Source: JACCXM01 sp046328335
GTDB taxonomy: Bacteria; Chloroflexota; Chloroflexia; Thermomicrobiales; UBA6265
Direction of reading: 5' to 3'
Assembly: GCA_046328335.1 (NCBI GenBank)
Contig: JAXLWU010000001.1
Coordinates: 186,001-250,000 of the forward strand
Length of the DNA: 64,000 nt
Below the pieces are notes generated by a model. The model was not told the DNA's origin, ran no database searches, and was given only the letters and a program-made list of their open reading frames with translations. Below are positions 16,900-25,742 of the stretch, in pieces. Both the position numbers and the translations under genes were made by a program. Every line of letters starts with the position of its first letter. The stretch's first letter is position 1.

Positions 16900-17343
16900 T
16901 CAGCGCACAGTCGCTGGTTCTGGAATGGCGCCCAGTTGCCGCATCAATCCGAGGTCGTCATTGCTGCCCCAGTGCTCGATGATGCGATCGTCGGCGATGC
17001 GCATGATGTGGACGCCGGGCATCTCGACGGTGCGCCCCGTCGGCGGGATGCCGAAGAAGTCACCGCGATGGGTACCGCGCATCGTCGTTCGCGCCACCAC
17101 CTTGTCCCCTTCCGCGATCAGGTCGTCGATGTGCCACTCGAGATCCGGGAAGACGCCCCGGAAGAGGCGGACGATCGCCTTGTGCCCTGCCAGACCATGC
17201 TGCATCCCGGGCGGGTTGGTGTGGTCGAAGAAGTCGGGATGAATGATCGCCTCCGCCACGGTCTCGTTGCCCTGGCTGATATCGTCATCCATCAGCAACC
17301 GCACCAGCGCCTTGCTCCGTTCCAGATCGATTCCCGCAGACAT
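16900..17343 (-). CDS. SnoaL-like ester cyclase family protein
   Basis: 147 residues with the SnoaL-like fold signature: an N-terminal helix (LVRLLMDDDISQGN), HPDFFDHTNPPGMQHGLAG, then FRGVFPDLEWHIDDLIAEGD, VVARTTMRGTHRGDFFGIPP and the closing EHWGSNDDLGLMRQLG. The family includes polyketide cyclases and many uncharacterised small-molecule binding proteins. It is divergent from the MarR-type gene at 17440, and its promoter contains the likely MarR operator, so it is probably repressed by that regulator. Confidence 0.85.
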   Translation of the reverse strand: MSAGIDLERSKALVRLLMDDDISQGNETVAEAIIHPDFFDHTNPPGMQHGLAGHKAIVRLFRGVFPDLEWHIDDLIAEGDKVVARTTMRGTHRGDFFGIPPTGRTVEMPGVHIMRIADDRIIEHWGSNDDLGLMRQLGAIPEPATVR

Positions 17344-17380
17344 CGCACACCCCCATCGTCACTGCCAGTCCAACTCATGA

Positions 17381-17430
17381 TATAGTAAGGAACCTGTCCA
17401 ATATAGTAAGGAAACTTACCAGTTTGTCAA
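17381..17430. promoter_or_regulatory. Divergent promoter/operator between SnoaL-like and MarR genes
   Basis: TATAGTAAGGAA occurs twice as a direct repeat (17381-17392 and 17402-17413), 21 bases apart, two helical turns. The second copy forms a perfect inverted repeat GTAAG-GAAA-CTTAC (17406-17419). For the minus-strand gene a consensus TTGACA (complement of 17425-17430) and TACTAT (17403-17408) are 16 bases apart, so the palindrome covers the spacer. For the plus-strand gene TATAGT at 17402-17407 could be the -10. Confidence 0.65.
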
Positions 17431-17439
17431 GAGGGAATC

Positions 17440-17952
17440 GTGGAGCGCGACGAGGCGGATGGACGCTTGATCGGGGAGTTGCTGCGGGTGCCGTATCACG
17501 CGGTGGTCCGCTATGTCCATCACGCCTTCGCCGAAGCGGGCTTTCCCGAATTGCGCCCGGCGCACATGAGCATCCTGCAGCACATCGATCATCCGCCACG
17601 GGGAACGCGAATCACCGACCTTGCCGAGCGGGCCCAGATGACCAAGCAGTCGATGGGTCAACTCGTCTCCGACATGGAAGCGTTGGGATTGGTGGAGAGG
17701 ATCCCCGATCCGCTCGACCGCCGGGCCCGGATCATCCGCCTTACCGATCGCGGCTGGGAGATGCACGAGACCGCCGGCGATATCGGCAAGCGGCTGGAGG
17801 CGGAGTGGACCGCACGTCTGGCGCCCGGTCAATTCGCGGCGCTGCGGGTGCTGCTGAAGCAATTGATCGGCGCACTCGAAATCAGGGACGGCCATGAAGA
17901 CCCGCCTGAGCCACTTGAAGAAATCGCGCGGGCGAGGCAAACCTGCTTCTAG
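17440..17952 (+). CDS. MarR family transcriptional regulator
   Basis: 170 residues from a GTG with AAGAGGGA upstream. The winged helix-turn-helix is clear: LRPAHMSILQHIDHPPRGTRITDLAERAQMTKQSMGQLVSDMEALGLVER, then the wing IPDPLDRRARIIRLTDRG. Flanking helices for dimerisation are present. It should bind as a dimer to the palindrome at 17406-17419 and repress both itself and the divergent SnoaL-like gene until an aromatic or oxidising ligand is bound. The inducer is unknown. Confidence 0.92.
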   Translation: MERDEADGRLIGELLRVPYHAVVRYVHHAFAEAGFPELRPAHMSILQHIDHPPRGTRITDLAERAQMTKQSMGQLVSDMEALGLVERIPDPLDRRARIIRLTDRGWEMHETAGDIGKRLEAEWTARLAPGQFAALRVLLKQLIGALEIRDGHEDPPEPLEEIARARQTCF

Positions 17953-17978
17953 CAGCGCATCCTACGATGCGCTGCTAG
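17949..17978 (+). terminator. Perfect 13-bp hairpin over the marR stop codon
   Basis: CTAGCAGCGCATC, loop CTAC, then GATGCGCTGCTAG. The stem begins inside the MarR stop codon. No T-tract follows, so it may be a weak terminator or an mRNA 3' stabiliser. The remaining bases to 18184 hold nothing I can support. Confidence 0.45.
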
Positions 17979-18184
17979 CGTCGTTCGGCAACCCCAAGAA
18001 TCTGTCGATATCGATTACCGCTGACGGCACGAGCTCTCCTGCGCGCCTGGAGAGGGTTGGGAAGTGAGGGTCAGCACGGCGAGGAAAGCGGCAGCAGTCA
18101 CCCGGCAGCAGTGAGCAGCACGTGAAAACCGCCGCCGTCCGACGAGTAGCCCCGGATAGCCTTCTTGCCAGTCGGCGATCAACT

Positions 18185-19432
18185 TCAACGAGCGTCCTTC
18201 CGCGATCGATCAAGACTACATCCGGTCTTCGTCCGGCGGCTTGACCCCACGCTGCCATTCCGGGATGGCGGACCAGACCTGGAGCGGCTGCTCGGGAACG
18301 CGCTCAAGGTTTCGCCGTCGATCATCGTTAGCGTGTTGATCAGGCGGCGGATGCCCCGGCGCGGGTTCATCCGCACGTCGCGGAAGACGTACTCCCCTTC
18401 CTCGATGCGGAAGAGGGCGATATCGGCCGCGCTGCCCGGTTTCAGGGTGCCGAGATCGGGACGACGCATCGCTGCGGCCGGGCGCGAGGTCGCCCGCTCG
18501 ATCACCTCCGCGACCGTCAAGCCGAGGTTGAGGAACTTCGAGAGGGTGGTCGGCAGGTCGAACATCGGCCCCTGGATCGCCATCTGGTGGATGTCGGAGG
18601 AGATCACGTCCGGCTTGACCCCGGCGGCGAGCATCGCCTCGGTGGTGTCGTAGGAGAACGACCCGGTGCCATGTCCGATATCGAGAATCAGCCCCTGGTC
18701 GTGGAGCGCGAGGATGGTCGGGTTTGGAACCCCCGCGTCATCGACGATCTTCATGTCGTTGCCGGTGAAGCAGTGCGTGAGGATGTCACCCGGCCGCAAC
18801 AGGTGGGCGACCTCGTCGATGGTTGGCGGACCGACGCCGATATGCACCATGAGCGGCAGATCGACCCGATCCGCCAGTTCCCGCGCCAGTTCGAGCGGCC
18901 GGATGCCGGTGCCGCGGGTAGTGCTGCTGTCGATGCGCGCCTTGACGCCGAGGATGAGATCGCGGTTGGCGTCGATGATCTGCTGCGCGAGGTCAATATC
19001 GCAGTAGTCGATATTGGCGAATTCCCAGGTCGGGGCGATCAGCCCGATCGCCGAGGCGTTGAGGAGCGCGAAAATGCGGCTGCGGCTCGGCTCGATCAGA
19101 AAGCGACGAAAGGCGGGCCAGGAGTACGACCCGGAGGAGCCGACGTCGAGCCAGGTGGTCACCCCGGTGCGCGCGGCGACCGGATCCGCCTCGATCCCCC
19201 AGTAGGTCGCGCCCCAGTAGACATGCGTGTGGAGATCGATCAACCCTGGTGTCACCAGTTGCCCGCTGGCGTCGATCACCGCCGCGGCATCACGTTGGGC
19301 GAGATGCGGCGCGACTTCGACGACGCGGCCATCCTTGATCGCGACATCGAGGTTGCCCGCCAGTCCCGCCCCGGGATCGACGACCTCGCCGCCGACGATC
19401 AGCGTGTCATATCGTGTCGTTCCCTGACTCAC
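18185..19432 (-). CDS. Amidohydrolase/deacetylase family metallohydrolase
   Basis: 415 residues. GTG at 19432 is preceded by GGGAGG; the open frame upstream lacks a ribosome site. The amidohydrolase (dihydroorotase-like) fold is shown by the N-terminal beta domain (YDTLIVGGEVVDPGAGL), the metal motif DLHTHVYWG, a bridging-lysine candidate in LGVKAR, His in LPLMVHIG, His in ILTHCF and the catalytic Asp in ISSDIHQM. About 40 C-terminal residues are Arg/Ser-rich and unlike the family, perhaps read-through after a 3' frameshift. It is divergent from hyuA and fits the same catabolic block, likely opening a cyclic amide or removing an acyl group. Confidence 0.85.
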   Translation of the reverse strand: MSQGTTRYDTLIVGGEVVDPGAGLAGNLDVAIKDGRVVEVAPHLAQRDAAAVIDASGQLVTPGLIDLHTHVYWGATYWGIEADPVAARTGVTTWLDVGSSGSYSWPAFRRFLIEPSRSRIFALLNASAIGLIAPTWEFANIDYCDIDLAQQIIDANRDLILGVKARIDSSTTRGTGIRPLELARELADRVDLPLMVHIGVGPPTIDEVAHLLRPGDILTHCFTGNDMKIVDDAGVPNPTILALHDQGLILDIGHGTGSFSYDTTEAMLAAGVKPDVISSDIHQMAIQGPMFDLPTTLSKFLNLGLTVAEVIERATSRPAAAMRRPDLGTLKPGSAADIALFRIEEGEYVFRDVRMNPRRGIRRLINTLTMIDGETLSAFPSSRSRSGPPSRNGSVGSSRRTKTGCSLDRSRKDAR

Positions 19433-19503
19433 CCTCTGCCTCCCGCGTGACGCAACGATGTCCTCTATGCGGCATCGTATCAGTGATTGGGGGTGCGCGG
19501 GAG

Positions 19504-19554
19504 CCCTCACGTCTCATGCCGCAAGCGGCACCACCGCGGCATGAGACGTGAGGG
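19504..19554. repeat. Perfect 19-bp inverted repeat in a divergent promoter region
   Basis: CCCTCACGTCTCATGCCGC (19504-19522) is exactly repeated in inverse at 19536-19554 around a 13-base loop. It lies between the amidohydrolase gene and hyuA. It has no T-tract and no match to the other repeat families here, so a regulator site, a cruciform or a stray repeat end are all possible. The rest of 19433-19732 shows nothing more. Confidence 0.7.
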
Positions 19555-19732
19555 TAGTCGCGACGAGCCGACTTATTTCTCCTATCGTGAGCCATCGTCA
19601 TCGGCGAGAAGCGTCTGGCGTCGCGATGAAGGCCATTCCTTGCCGCTTCAGATGTTCGATTCGATAATCGGGACGAACTGACCCAACGTCCTCTTGCGAT
19701 TTGCGCCGTGATTCGATCGCGAAGGGAGCGAT

Positions 19733-21772
19733 GTGAGCCGCTATCGGGTTTCGATGGATATCGGGGGTACGTTTACCGACGTTGTCGCCTATGACGAAGC
19801 GACTGGAATGTATGTTGCCGGCAAGGCCTCGACCACCCCGCGCGATCTGACGGAAGGGGTCTTTGCCGCGCTCGACCAGGTGGTCGAATCTCCCGCCGCG
19901 ATCGGGTTCACCGTGCACGGCACCACCCAGGGCCTGAACGCCTTCCTGCAACGCAAGGGCGAGAAGGTGCTGCTTCTCGCTACGCGGGGCGCCGGGGACA
20001 TCTATCACATCGCCCGTGGCAACCGCACCCGCCTCTATGACATTCATTACCGCAAGCCATCGCCGCTCGTGCCACGCAGCGATATCGTCGAGATCGCCGG
20101 GCGGCTCAACTCCGCGGGTGAGGAACTGGAGCAGCTCGATGAGGCGGCGATCCGGGCCGCGGCGCGGCGGGTCAAGGAGGAAGGCTTCGGCGCGGTCGCG
20201 GTCGCCTTTCTCTTTAGTTACCTCAATCCGACGCACGAATTGCGCGCCCACGAGATCCTCAACGAGGAATTGGATGGCATACCGGTCTCGCTCTCGCACC
20301 AGGTGGCGCGGGAGTGGCGTGAATACGAGCGCACCTCCTCCGCCGTGCTCGATGCCTATATCGCGCCGGTGGTGCGCCGCTACCTGGAGCGGCTGGAAGC
20401 GGAAATGCGGCAGCGCGGTCTCGCCGTACCACTGCACGTGATGCAGTCGAGTGGCGGCATCGTGACCGCGCAGTCGGCGCGCGATCTGGCGTTGCAGACG
20501 CTGCTTTCCGGACCGGTCGGCGGGACGATGGGCGGCGTCGCCCTCGCCCGCATGCTCGACCGGCCGAATCTGATCTGCATCGACATGGGGGGCACGAGTT
20601 TCGACGTCAGTCTGGTCGTCAACGGCAAACCGGATGTTGCCTCGGAGACGACGCTGGAGGGCTTCCCGCTCCTGATGTCCGTGGTCAACATCCACACCAT
20701 CGGCGCGGGCGGTGGGTCGCTCGCCTATGCCGAGGCGGGCGGCTTGCGGGTCGGCCCGCAGAGCGCGGGCGCCGATCCTGGCCCGGCCAGTTACGGACGT
20801 GGCGGCGAGCGGCCGACGGTAACCGACGCCAATCTCGTCCTCGGCCGGGTCGATCCCCGCGCCTTCGCCGGGGGGCGGATGACGCTCGACCGCGAGGCAG
20901 CCGAGCGCGCGGTCGCATCTCTGGCCAGCGAACTCGGTCTCGGTGTGGTCGAACTGGCGGAAGGAATCTGCGACGTCATCAACGCCAAGATGGCGCAGGC
21001 GATCCGCACGCTCACCGTGGAAAAGGGGATCGAACCGCGCGATTTCGCCCTGGTGGCCTTCGGCGGCGCGGGGGCGATGCACGCCGTCTTCCTCGCCCGC
21101 GAACTCGGTATCCCGGAGGTGATCGTGCCGCCCTACCCTGGCGCCTTCTCGGCGTGGGGGATGCTGGAGACGGAGATCCGCAAGGATTTCACGCGCACCT
21201 TCTTCACCCCACTGGCGGCGCTCGATCACCCCGATCTGGCGCGGACGCTGGCCGCGCTGGAAGCGGAGGCATTCGAGTCGCTGGCGGACGAGGGGATCAC
21301 CCGCGAAACCGGGCGCGTTTTGCACGCGGTCGACGTGCGCTACGTCGGCCAGGAGTACACCCTGACCATCCCACTGCTGAGCGCGGCAGAGCCGGTGGCG
21401 GCCGATTTCGATGCGGCGGTCTCCGGCCGCTTCCATGCCGCCCACCTGACCCGCTTCGGGCACGCCAATCCCGGCGCGCCAGTCGAATTCGTCATCGTGC
21501 GCACCATGGCCCTCGGCGATCTGGGACGGGTCGAACCGGTTCCAGCGGCGGCAGGAGATACGACCTACCCGTCCCAAACCGCCGAGGTGATCTTTGGCCG
21601 CAACGCCTTGCCGACGGCGATGATCCAGCGCGACGAATTGCCGGTCGGAAGCGTGGTGGCAGGGCCCGCTATCGTCTCGGAGCCGACCGCCACGACCGTC
21701 GTGCCACCAGGGGCGACGTTGCGGGTCGAACCGTTCGGATCACTGGTGGTAATGGTGGGGGAGGATGCCTGA
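19733..21772 (+). CDS. hyuA: Hydantoinase/oxoprolinase subunit A
   Basis: 679 residues from a GTG with AAGGGAG upstream. It has the HyuA actin-like ATPase architecture: phosphate-binding loop SMDIGGTFTDVVAYD at the N-terminus, GFTVHGTTQGLNAFLQRKG, the ICIDMGGTSFDVSLV second phosphate motif, TIGAGGGSLAY, and the C-terminal hydantoinase A stretch PGAFSAWGMLETEIRKDFTRT. With HyuB it forms an ATP-dependent hydrolase of cyclic amides such as N-methylhydantoin, 5-oxoproline or hydantoin; acetone carboxylase subunits share the fold. It is followed directly by hyuB. Confidence 0.93.
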   Translation: MSRYRVSMDIGGTFTDVVAYDEATGMYVAGKASTTPRDLTEGVFAALDQVVESPAAIGFTVHGTTQGLNAFLQRKGEKVLLLATRGAGDIYHIARGNRTRLYDIHYRKPSPLVPRSDIVEIAGRLNSAGEELEQLDEAAIRAAARRVKEEGFGAVAVAFLFSYLNPTHELRAHEILNEELDGIPVSLSHQVAREWREYERTSSAVLDAYIAPVVRRYLERLEAEMRQRGLAVPLHVMQSSGGIVTAQSARDLALQTLLSGPVGGTMGGVALARMLDRPNLICIDMGGTSFDVSLVVNGKPDVASETTLEGFPLLMSVVNIHTIGAGGGSLAYAEAGGLRVGPQSAGADPGPASYGRGGERPTVTDANLVLGRVDPRAFAGGRMTLDREAAERAVASLASELGLGVVELAEGICDVINAKMAQAIRTLTVEKGIEPRDFALVAFGGAGAMHAVFLARELGIPEVIVPPYPGAFSAWGMLETEIRKDFTRTFFTPLAALDHPDLARTLAALEAEAFESLADEGITRETGRVLHAVDVRYVGQEYTLTIPLLSAAEPVAADFDAAVSGRFHAAHLTRFGHANPGAPVEFVIVRTMALGDLGRVEPVPAAAGDTTYPSQTAEVIFGRNALPTAMIQRDELPVGSVVAGPAIVSEPTATTVVPPGATLRVEPFGSLVVMVGEDA

Positions 21773-23440
21773 ATGACCGCGAACGTCGCTATCGACCCGA
21801 TCACGACCGAGATCATCCGCAGCGCCTTCACCGCCGCCGCGGACGAAATGAACGCCACGCTGATCCGCTCGGCCTACACGCCGGTGATCTACGAGATGAA
21901 AGACTGCTCGGTGGCGCTCCTCGATGCCGAGCATCAGGTGCTGGGGCAATCGGCGGGGTTGCCGATCTTTCTCGGCAATCTCGAAATCTGCACCAAACTG
22001 ACCGAGACGATGTACGGGCGAGACGTCTGGCGGCCGGGCGACGTCTGGATCATGAACGATTCCTACCTCACCGGCACTCATCTCAACGACATGACCGTCT
22101 TTGGCCCGATCTTTCACGGCGACGATCTCGTCGGGTTTGCCGCCTCCCGCGCTCACTGGCTCGATGTCGGCGCGAAGGATCCCGGTGGACCGATGGATTC
22201 GACCTCGATCTACCAGGAAGGGATCCGGCTCGGTCCGACCAAGGTGGTCGAGGGTGGCGTGCAACGGCCCGACGTCACCGACCTGCTCGGTCGCAACAGC
22301 CGTTTCTCCTATCCCGCGATTGGCGATCTCGGCGCCCAGATCGCCTGCGCCCGCACCGGTCAGAATCGGTTGGCGGCGATCATCGACCGCTACGGACCGG
22401 AGACGATCACGGCGGCGCGGGCGGCGATCTTCGCCCAGACGGAGCGCTTCGAGCGGGCCGCGCTGGCGGCAATTCCGGACGGGACCTACTTCGCCGAGGG
22501 GTGTCTCGATGATGACGGTCTCGGCGGCGAGCCATGCTGGGTCCGCCTTGCGGTCGAAATCCGCGGCGACGAGATGACGATCGATCTCACCCGCACCGAT
22601 GACGCCCGGTGGGGCCCGGTCAACTGCGGCGAAGCGCAGGCCATTTCCGCCTGCCGCGTCGCCTACAAGTTGCTCATCAATCCGCATAATCCCCCGAACG
22701 GCGGCAGTTTCCGCCCGCTGACGGTCAAGGTGCGGGCCGGTTCGATGCTCGGGGCGCAGGAACCGTATCCCTGCCAGTGGTATTTCTCGCAACTCGGGCT
22801 GCTGATCGACCTGGTAGTGAAGGCGCTCTCTGGAGTGATGCCAGAGGCGGCCGCCGCCGCGAGTTACGGCGACTCCATGGTCATCAGTCTCTCCGGGATC
22901 GATCCCCGCAATGGCCGCCCCTGGCTCGATCTGGAGCCGACCGTTGGCGGCTGGGGCGCCTGGCATGGTTCGGATGGGGAAAGCGGGTTGATCAACAACG
23001 TCAACGGCTCGCTCAAGGATCTGACCATCGAAGTGCTGGAGACGAAGTACCCGATGCGGATGACCCACTATGGCTACCGCACTGATTCCGGCGGGCCGGG
23101 GCAATGGCGGGGCGGCAACGGGATCATCCGCGAGTACACCCTCGACGGCGACGCGACCCTCTTTCTCTGGTTCGAGCGCGCCAAGACGCCAGCCTGGGGT
23201 CTTGCCGGCGGGCGTGATGCCACACCGCCGATCGTGGTCATCAACCCAGGCCGCGCCGATGAGCGGCGGATGCTCAAATGCAGCCGGGAGGCCCTGAAGC
23301 AGGGCGACGTGGTGCGCACGATGACCGGCGGCGGTGGCGGCTTCGGCGATCCTGCCCAGCGCGAGCGATCCCTGATCGCGGACGACATTCGCAATCGCCA
23401 CGTATCCCCGGAGGCGGCGCGGGAGCGATACGGCTATTGA
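21773..23440 (+). CDS. hyuB: Hydantoinase/oxoprolinase subunit B
   Basis: 555 residues, full length; its ATG follows the hyuA stop without a gap. HyuB features include the N-terminal PITTEIIRSAFTAAADEMNA, the PIFLGNLEICTK and DVWIMNDSYLTGTHLNDM blocks (the latter contains the conserved metal-binding DPY/TGTH-type segment), GDLGAQIACARTGQNRL, and the C-terminal GGGGGFGDPAQRERS typical of the family. It supplies the hydrolytic half of the ATP-dependent amidohydrolase. The substrate is not defined by sequence. Confidence 0.93.
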   Translation: MTANVAIDPITTEIIRSAFTAAADEMNATLIRSAYTPVIYEMKDCSVALLDAEHQVLGQSAGLPIFLGNLEICTKLTETMYGRDVWRPGDVWIMNDSYLTGTHLNDMTVFGPIFHGDDLVGFAASRAHWLDVGAKDPGGPMDSTSIYQEGIRLGPTKVVEGGVQRPDVTDLLGRNSRFSYPAIGDLGAQIACARTGQNRLAAIIDRYGPETITAARAAIFAQTERFERAALAAIPDGTYFAEGCLDDDGLGGEPCWVRLAVEIRGDEMTIDLTRTDDARWGPVNCGEAQAISACRVAYKLLINPHNPPNGGSFRPLTVKVRAGSMLGAQEPYPCQWYFSQLGLLIDLVVKALSGVMPEAAAAASYGDSMVISLSGIDPRNGRPWLDLEPTVGGWGAWHGSDGESGLINNVNGSLKDLTIEVLETKYPMRMTHYGYRTDSGGPGQWRGGNGIIREYTLDGDATLFLWFERAKTPAWGLAGGRDATPPIVVINPGRADERRMLKCSREALKQGDVVRTMTGGGGGFGDPAQRERSLIADDIRNRHVSPEAARERYGY

Positions 23441-23916
23441 CCGAGGCAAGATCGAGTCGAGGAGGCGAGAAGGCGAGGAGTCGAGAAGAGAAGACGGCAA
23501 GTCGGCGAGACGGCAAGACGAAGAGACGGCGAGACGGGGTGAACAGAACTGAAACGCCTCGTCCTGATCATTACAGGAGTCGCGACCCGAGCGTTATCGC
23601 GCGGCCGTGAGGACCGCGCGTCTTGATCACAGTCAATGCTCACGCCGAGGTCCCTCCTTCGTCGGGACGACACGATGTCCGCTCGTTGCCGTAGCGCTCG
23701 GCGCCAGTTCAGCCCCGTTCACGGGGCTTGCGTGGAGACAGCCGGACGTCTTTAGCGTCCGGCGAGGCGGCAAACACGCCGAAGCGCCAAGCATTCTGTT
23801 CGATCCTGCGATATGCTGCCGCACCGTGAGACGGCGCCCGGTCGAGAGCCTTGGAGATTGGTCTGGGGCAGACCAGGCGCGGTGACGATCACGAAGCGGG
23901 AAAGGAGACGTGGCAC
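23441..23916. other. Intergenic region with purine-rich and family A repeats
   Basis: 23452-23537 is a run of short, imperfect GGCGAGACGGCAAGA-like units. The same word reappears around 44472-44575. Family A occurs at 23641-23673. No gene is supported. AAGGAG at 23902-23907 is the ribosome site of the next gene. Confidence 0.65.
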
Positions 23917-24834
23917 GTGGATCAATCGAATCGCGCATTCACGAACCGACGACTCTTGCTGAAGGGCGGCGCGGCGCTCTCTGGGGCGGCCGTCGTGGCG
24001 ACCGGTCTGGCGCCACAGTCGATTCGCGCCCAGGATGCCGCGCAGAGCCGGCTGCTCCAGGTGCTCGATCGCGGCAAACTGATCGTCGGCACCGGCGCCA
24101 CCAATCCGCCGTGGCACTACGAGGACGCCGATGGCCAACTCGTCGGCTTCGACATCGAGATCGCCAAGTTGCTGGCGCGTGGTCTGTTCGAACTGACGGA
24201 CGAGCAGCTCGCCAACCGGGACGAGTGGTCGCAGCGGTTGGAGTTTGTCGTCGAGGCGGCGGACGCCCGCATTCCGAACCTGGAATCGGACAAGATCGAC
24301 ATCGTCTGCCAGTTCATGACCGTCACCGCCCTGCGAGCGCAGAAGGTGGAGTTCACCATCCCCTACTATCGGGAGGCGGTCACCCTGCTGCTGCCCGCGG
24401 ACTCGCCGTACACCGGCACCGCCGACATCAGCGGCAAGGGCGCGAAGGTTGCCATTCTCGAGAATCCGACGGCGGTCGACATGGTCCACAACGGTGTCCC
24501 CGATGCCGAGGTGTCGACCTTCGATTCCGTCGCCAACTCGGTGCTGGCGCTCGATTCCGGCCGCGTCGACGCGACCGCGATCGATCTCTCGACGGCGCAG
24601 TATCTCACCGTGCAGTCGCCCGACAAGTACAAGGTCGGCGTCGATTCCTGGCAGCCGCAGACGTATGCGCTGGCGGTGAAACCGGGCGATCAGCGCTGGC
24701 TGAACTGGGTCAACACCGCGCTGCACGAGTACCTGGTTGGTCTCGACTTCTCCTACTACCAGACCGCGTTCAAGAACAACTTCGGGGTGGAACTGGCGCC
24801 GCCGGCGTCCGGCTTCCCGGTCGAGTTCAAATAG
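23917..24834 (+). CDS. Amino-acid ABC transporter substrate-binding protein, Tat-like signal
   Basis: 305 residues from GTG 23917 with AAGGAG 9 bases upstream. The signal peptide has a twin-arginine look (NRRLLLKGGAALSGAAVVATG) and no lipobox Cys. The SBP_bac_3 fold follows: RGKLIVGTGATNPPWHYEDADGQ starts domain 1, LVGFDIEIAKLLA holds the ligand-binding Asp, and the crossing to domain 2 is at KVAILENPTAVDM. It should deliver a polar amino acid or analogue to the permease encoded next. A hairpin after the stop may raise its expression over that of the downstream genes. Confidence 0.93.
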   Translation: MDQSNRAFTNRRLLLKGGAALSGAAVVATGLAPQSIRAQDAAQSRLLQVLDRGKLIVGTGATNPPWHYEDADGQLVGFDIEIAKLLARGLFELTDEQLANRDEWSQRLEFVVEAADARIPNLESDKIDIVCQFMTVTALRAQKVEFTIPYYREAVTLLLPADSPYTGTADISGKGAKVAILENPTAVDMVHNGVPDAEVSTFDSVANSVLALDSGRVDATAIDLSTAQYLTVQSPDKYKVGVDSWQPQTYALAVKPGDQRWLNWVNTALHEYLVGLDFSYYQTAFKNNFGVELAPPASGFPVEFK

Positions 24835-24840
24835 GTTCAA

Positions 24841-24869
24841 GCGCGGCCGGGAGACCCTCCCGGCCGCGC
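24841..24869 (+). terminator. Hairpin after the binding-protein gene (likely attenuator)
   Basis: A 13-bp perfect stem GCGCGGCCGGGAG with CTCCCGGCCGCGC on a 3-base loop. It has no T-run. Placed between binding protein and permease genes, it would reduce read-through or protect the upstream mRNA. Confidence 0.6.
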
Positions 24870-24924
24870 CCTCGTGCCGCACTGTTGCTGGGCGGGTGGG
24901 CAATGGCCATGCTGAAGATTGGCA

Positions 24925-24989
24925 GCGGGCGACGCAGGCGTCGCCCCTACAGCCTGCGCGTTCGTAGGGGCGACGCCTGCGTCGCCCGC
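24925..24989. repeat. REP-like repeat family C, complete inverted pair
   Basis: Two 26-base arms, GCGGGCGACGCAGGCGTCGC plus CCCTAC and its complement, are perfectly inverted around 13 bases. Each arm is itself partly palindromic (GGCGACGC-AG-GCGTCGCC). Single arms recur at 36707-36735 and 45690-45708. Confidence 0.8.
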
Positions 24990-25036
24990 GTCATCAACCC
25001 CCGATTCCGCAATCGGAACGCGATCAGGAACCGGGT

Positions 25037-25729
25037 GTGATCGGGTTCAACTGGGACGTCATCTGGCGTCACCGCGACGAATTCGTATTGGGGCTGGTGC
25101 TTGGTCTAAAGATGGCGGTGATCGGGTTGATCATCGCCAGCATCATTGGCCTGCTGCTCGCCTTCGCGCGCACCTCGCGGCATCGCTGGCTGAGCGTTCC
25201 AGCGACGGCCTATATCGAGTTCATTCGCAATATTCCGCTGCTATTGATCCTGTTGACGATCTACTTTGGTGTCCCAATGTGGGCGTTCAAGTCGTTGCCT
25301 GATTCCGTTGCTGACATTGTCGTGCTCGATGACAAGAATTCGTTCATCGCCGCGCTTTCGATCTACGGCGCCGCCTATCTGGCGGAGGTCTTCCGGGCCG
25401 GCATCCAGAGCGTCAGCAAGCGCTACGTGGAGGCGGGCCGTTCCCTCGGTCTGAGTGGATTCGAGGTCGCCCGGTACATCACGCTCCCGATCATGTTTCG
25501 TACGGTGCTCCCCTCGCTGAGCAACACGTTCATTTCGCTCTTCAAAGACACCTCGATCGCGATGGCCATCGGGGTGCCGGAACTGACCTTCGTCACCCGC
25601 AAACTCGTCACCGACACCTTCCAGTACATCGAGGCGTGGACCGTCGCTGGCGCGATCTACCTGATTACCGTGTTCGGCATCGCCTGGGTGCTGCGTTATC
25701 TCGAGCGGCGCATTCGCTGGTCGGTATGA
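25037..25729 (+). CDS. Amino-acid ABC transporter permease 1
   Basis: 230 residues starting GTG, about five transmembrane helices. It has the HisM/GlnP signature: IEFIRNIPLLLILLTIYFG early, AAYLAEVFRAGIQSV, then the EAA loop EAGRSLGLSGFEVARYITLP that docks to the ATPase. It pairs with the permease at 25743 to form the heterodimeric channel. The gap of about 200 bases to the binding-protein gene holds two inverted repeats. Confidence 0.93.
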   Translation: MIGFNWDVIWRHRDEFVLGLVLGLKMAVIGLIIASIIGLLLAFARTSRHRWLSVPATAYIEFIRNIPLLLILLTIYFGVPMWAFKSLPDSVADIVVLDDKNSFIAALSIYGAAYLAEVFRAGIQSVSKRYVEAGRSLGLSGFEVARYITLPIMFRTVLPSLSNTFISLFKDTSIAMAIGVPELTFVTRKLVTDTFQYIEAWTVAGAIYLITVFGIAWVLRYLERRIRWSV

Positions 25730-25742
25730 AAGTCTGACGCTG

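Noticed and set aside
17962..18258. 98-residue minus-strand frame after the MarR gene
   Set aside because: No ribosome site and low-complexity composition; it overlaps the palindrome at the MarR stop and the 3' end of the amidohydrolase.
19598..23500. Long minus-strand frames opposite hyuA and hyuB
   Set aside because: Arg/His/Gly-rich shadow translations with no recognisable fold; the plus-strand genes account for the sequence.
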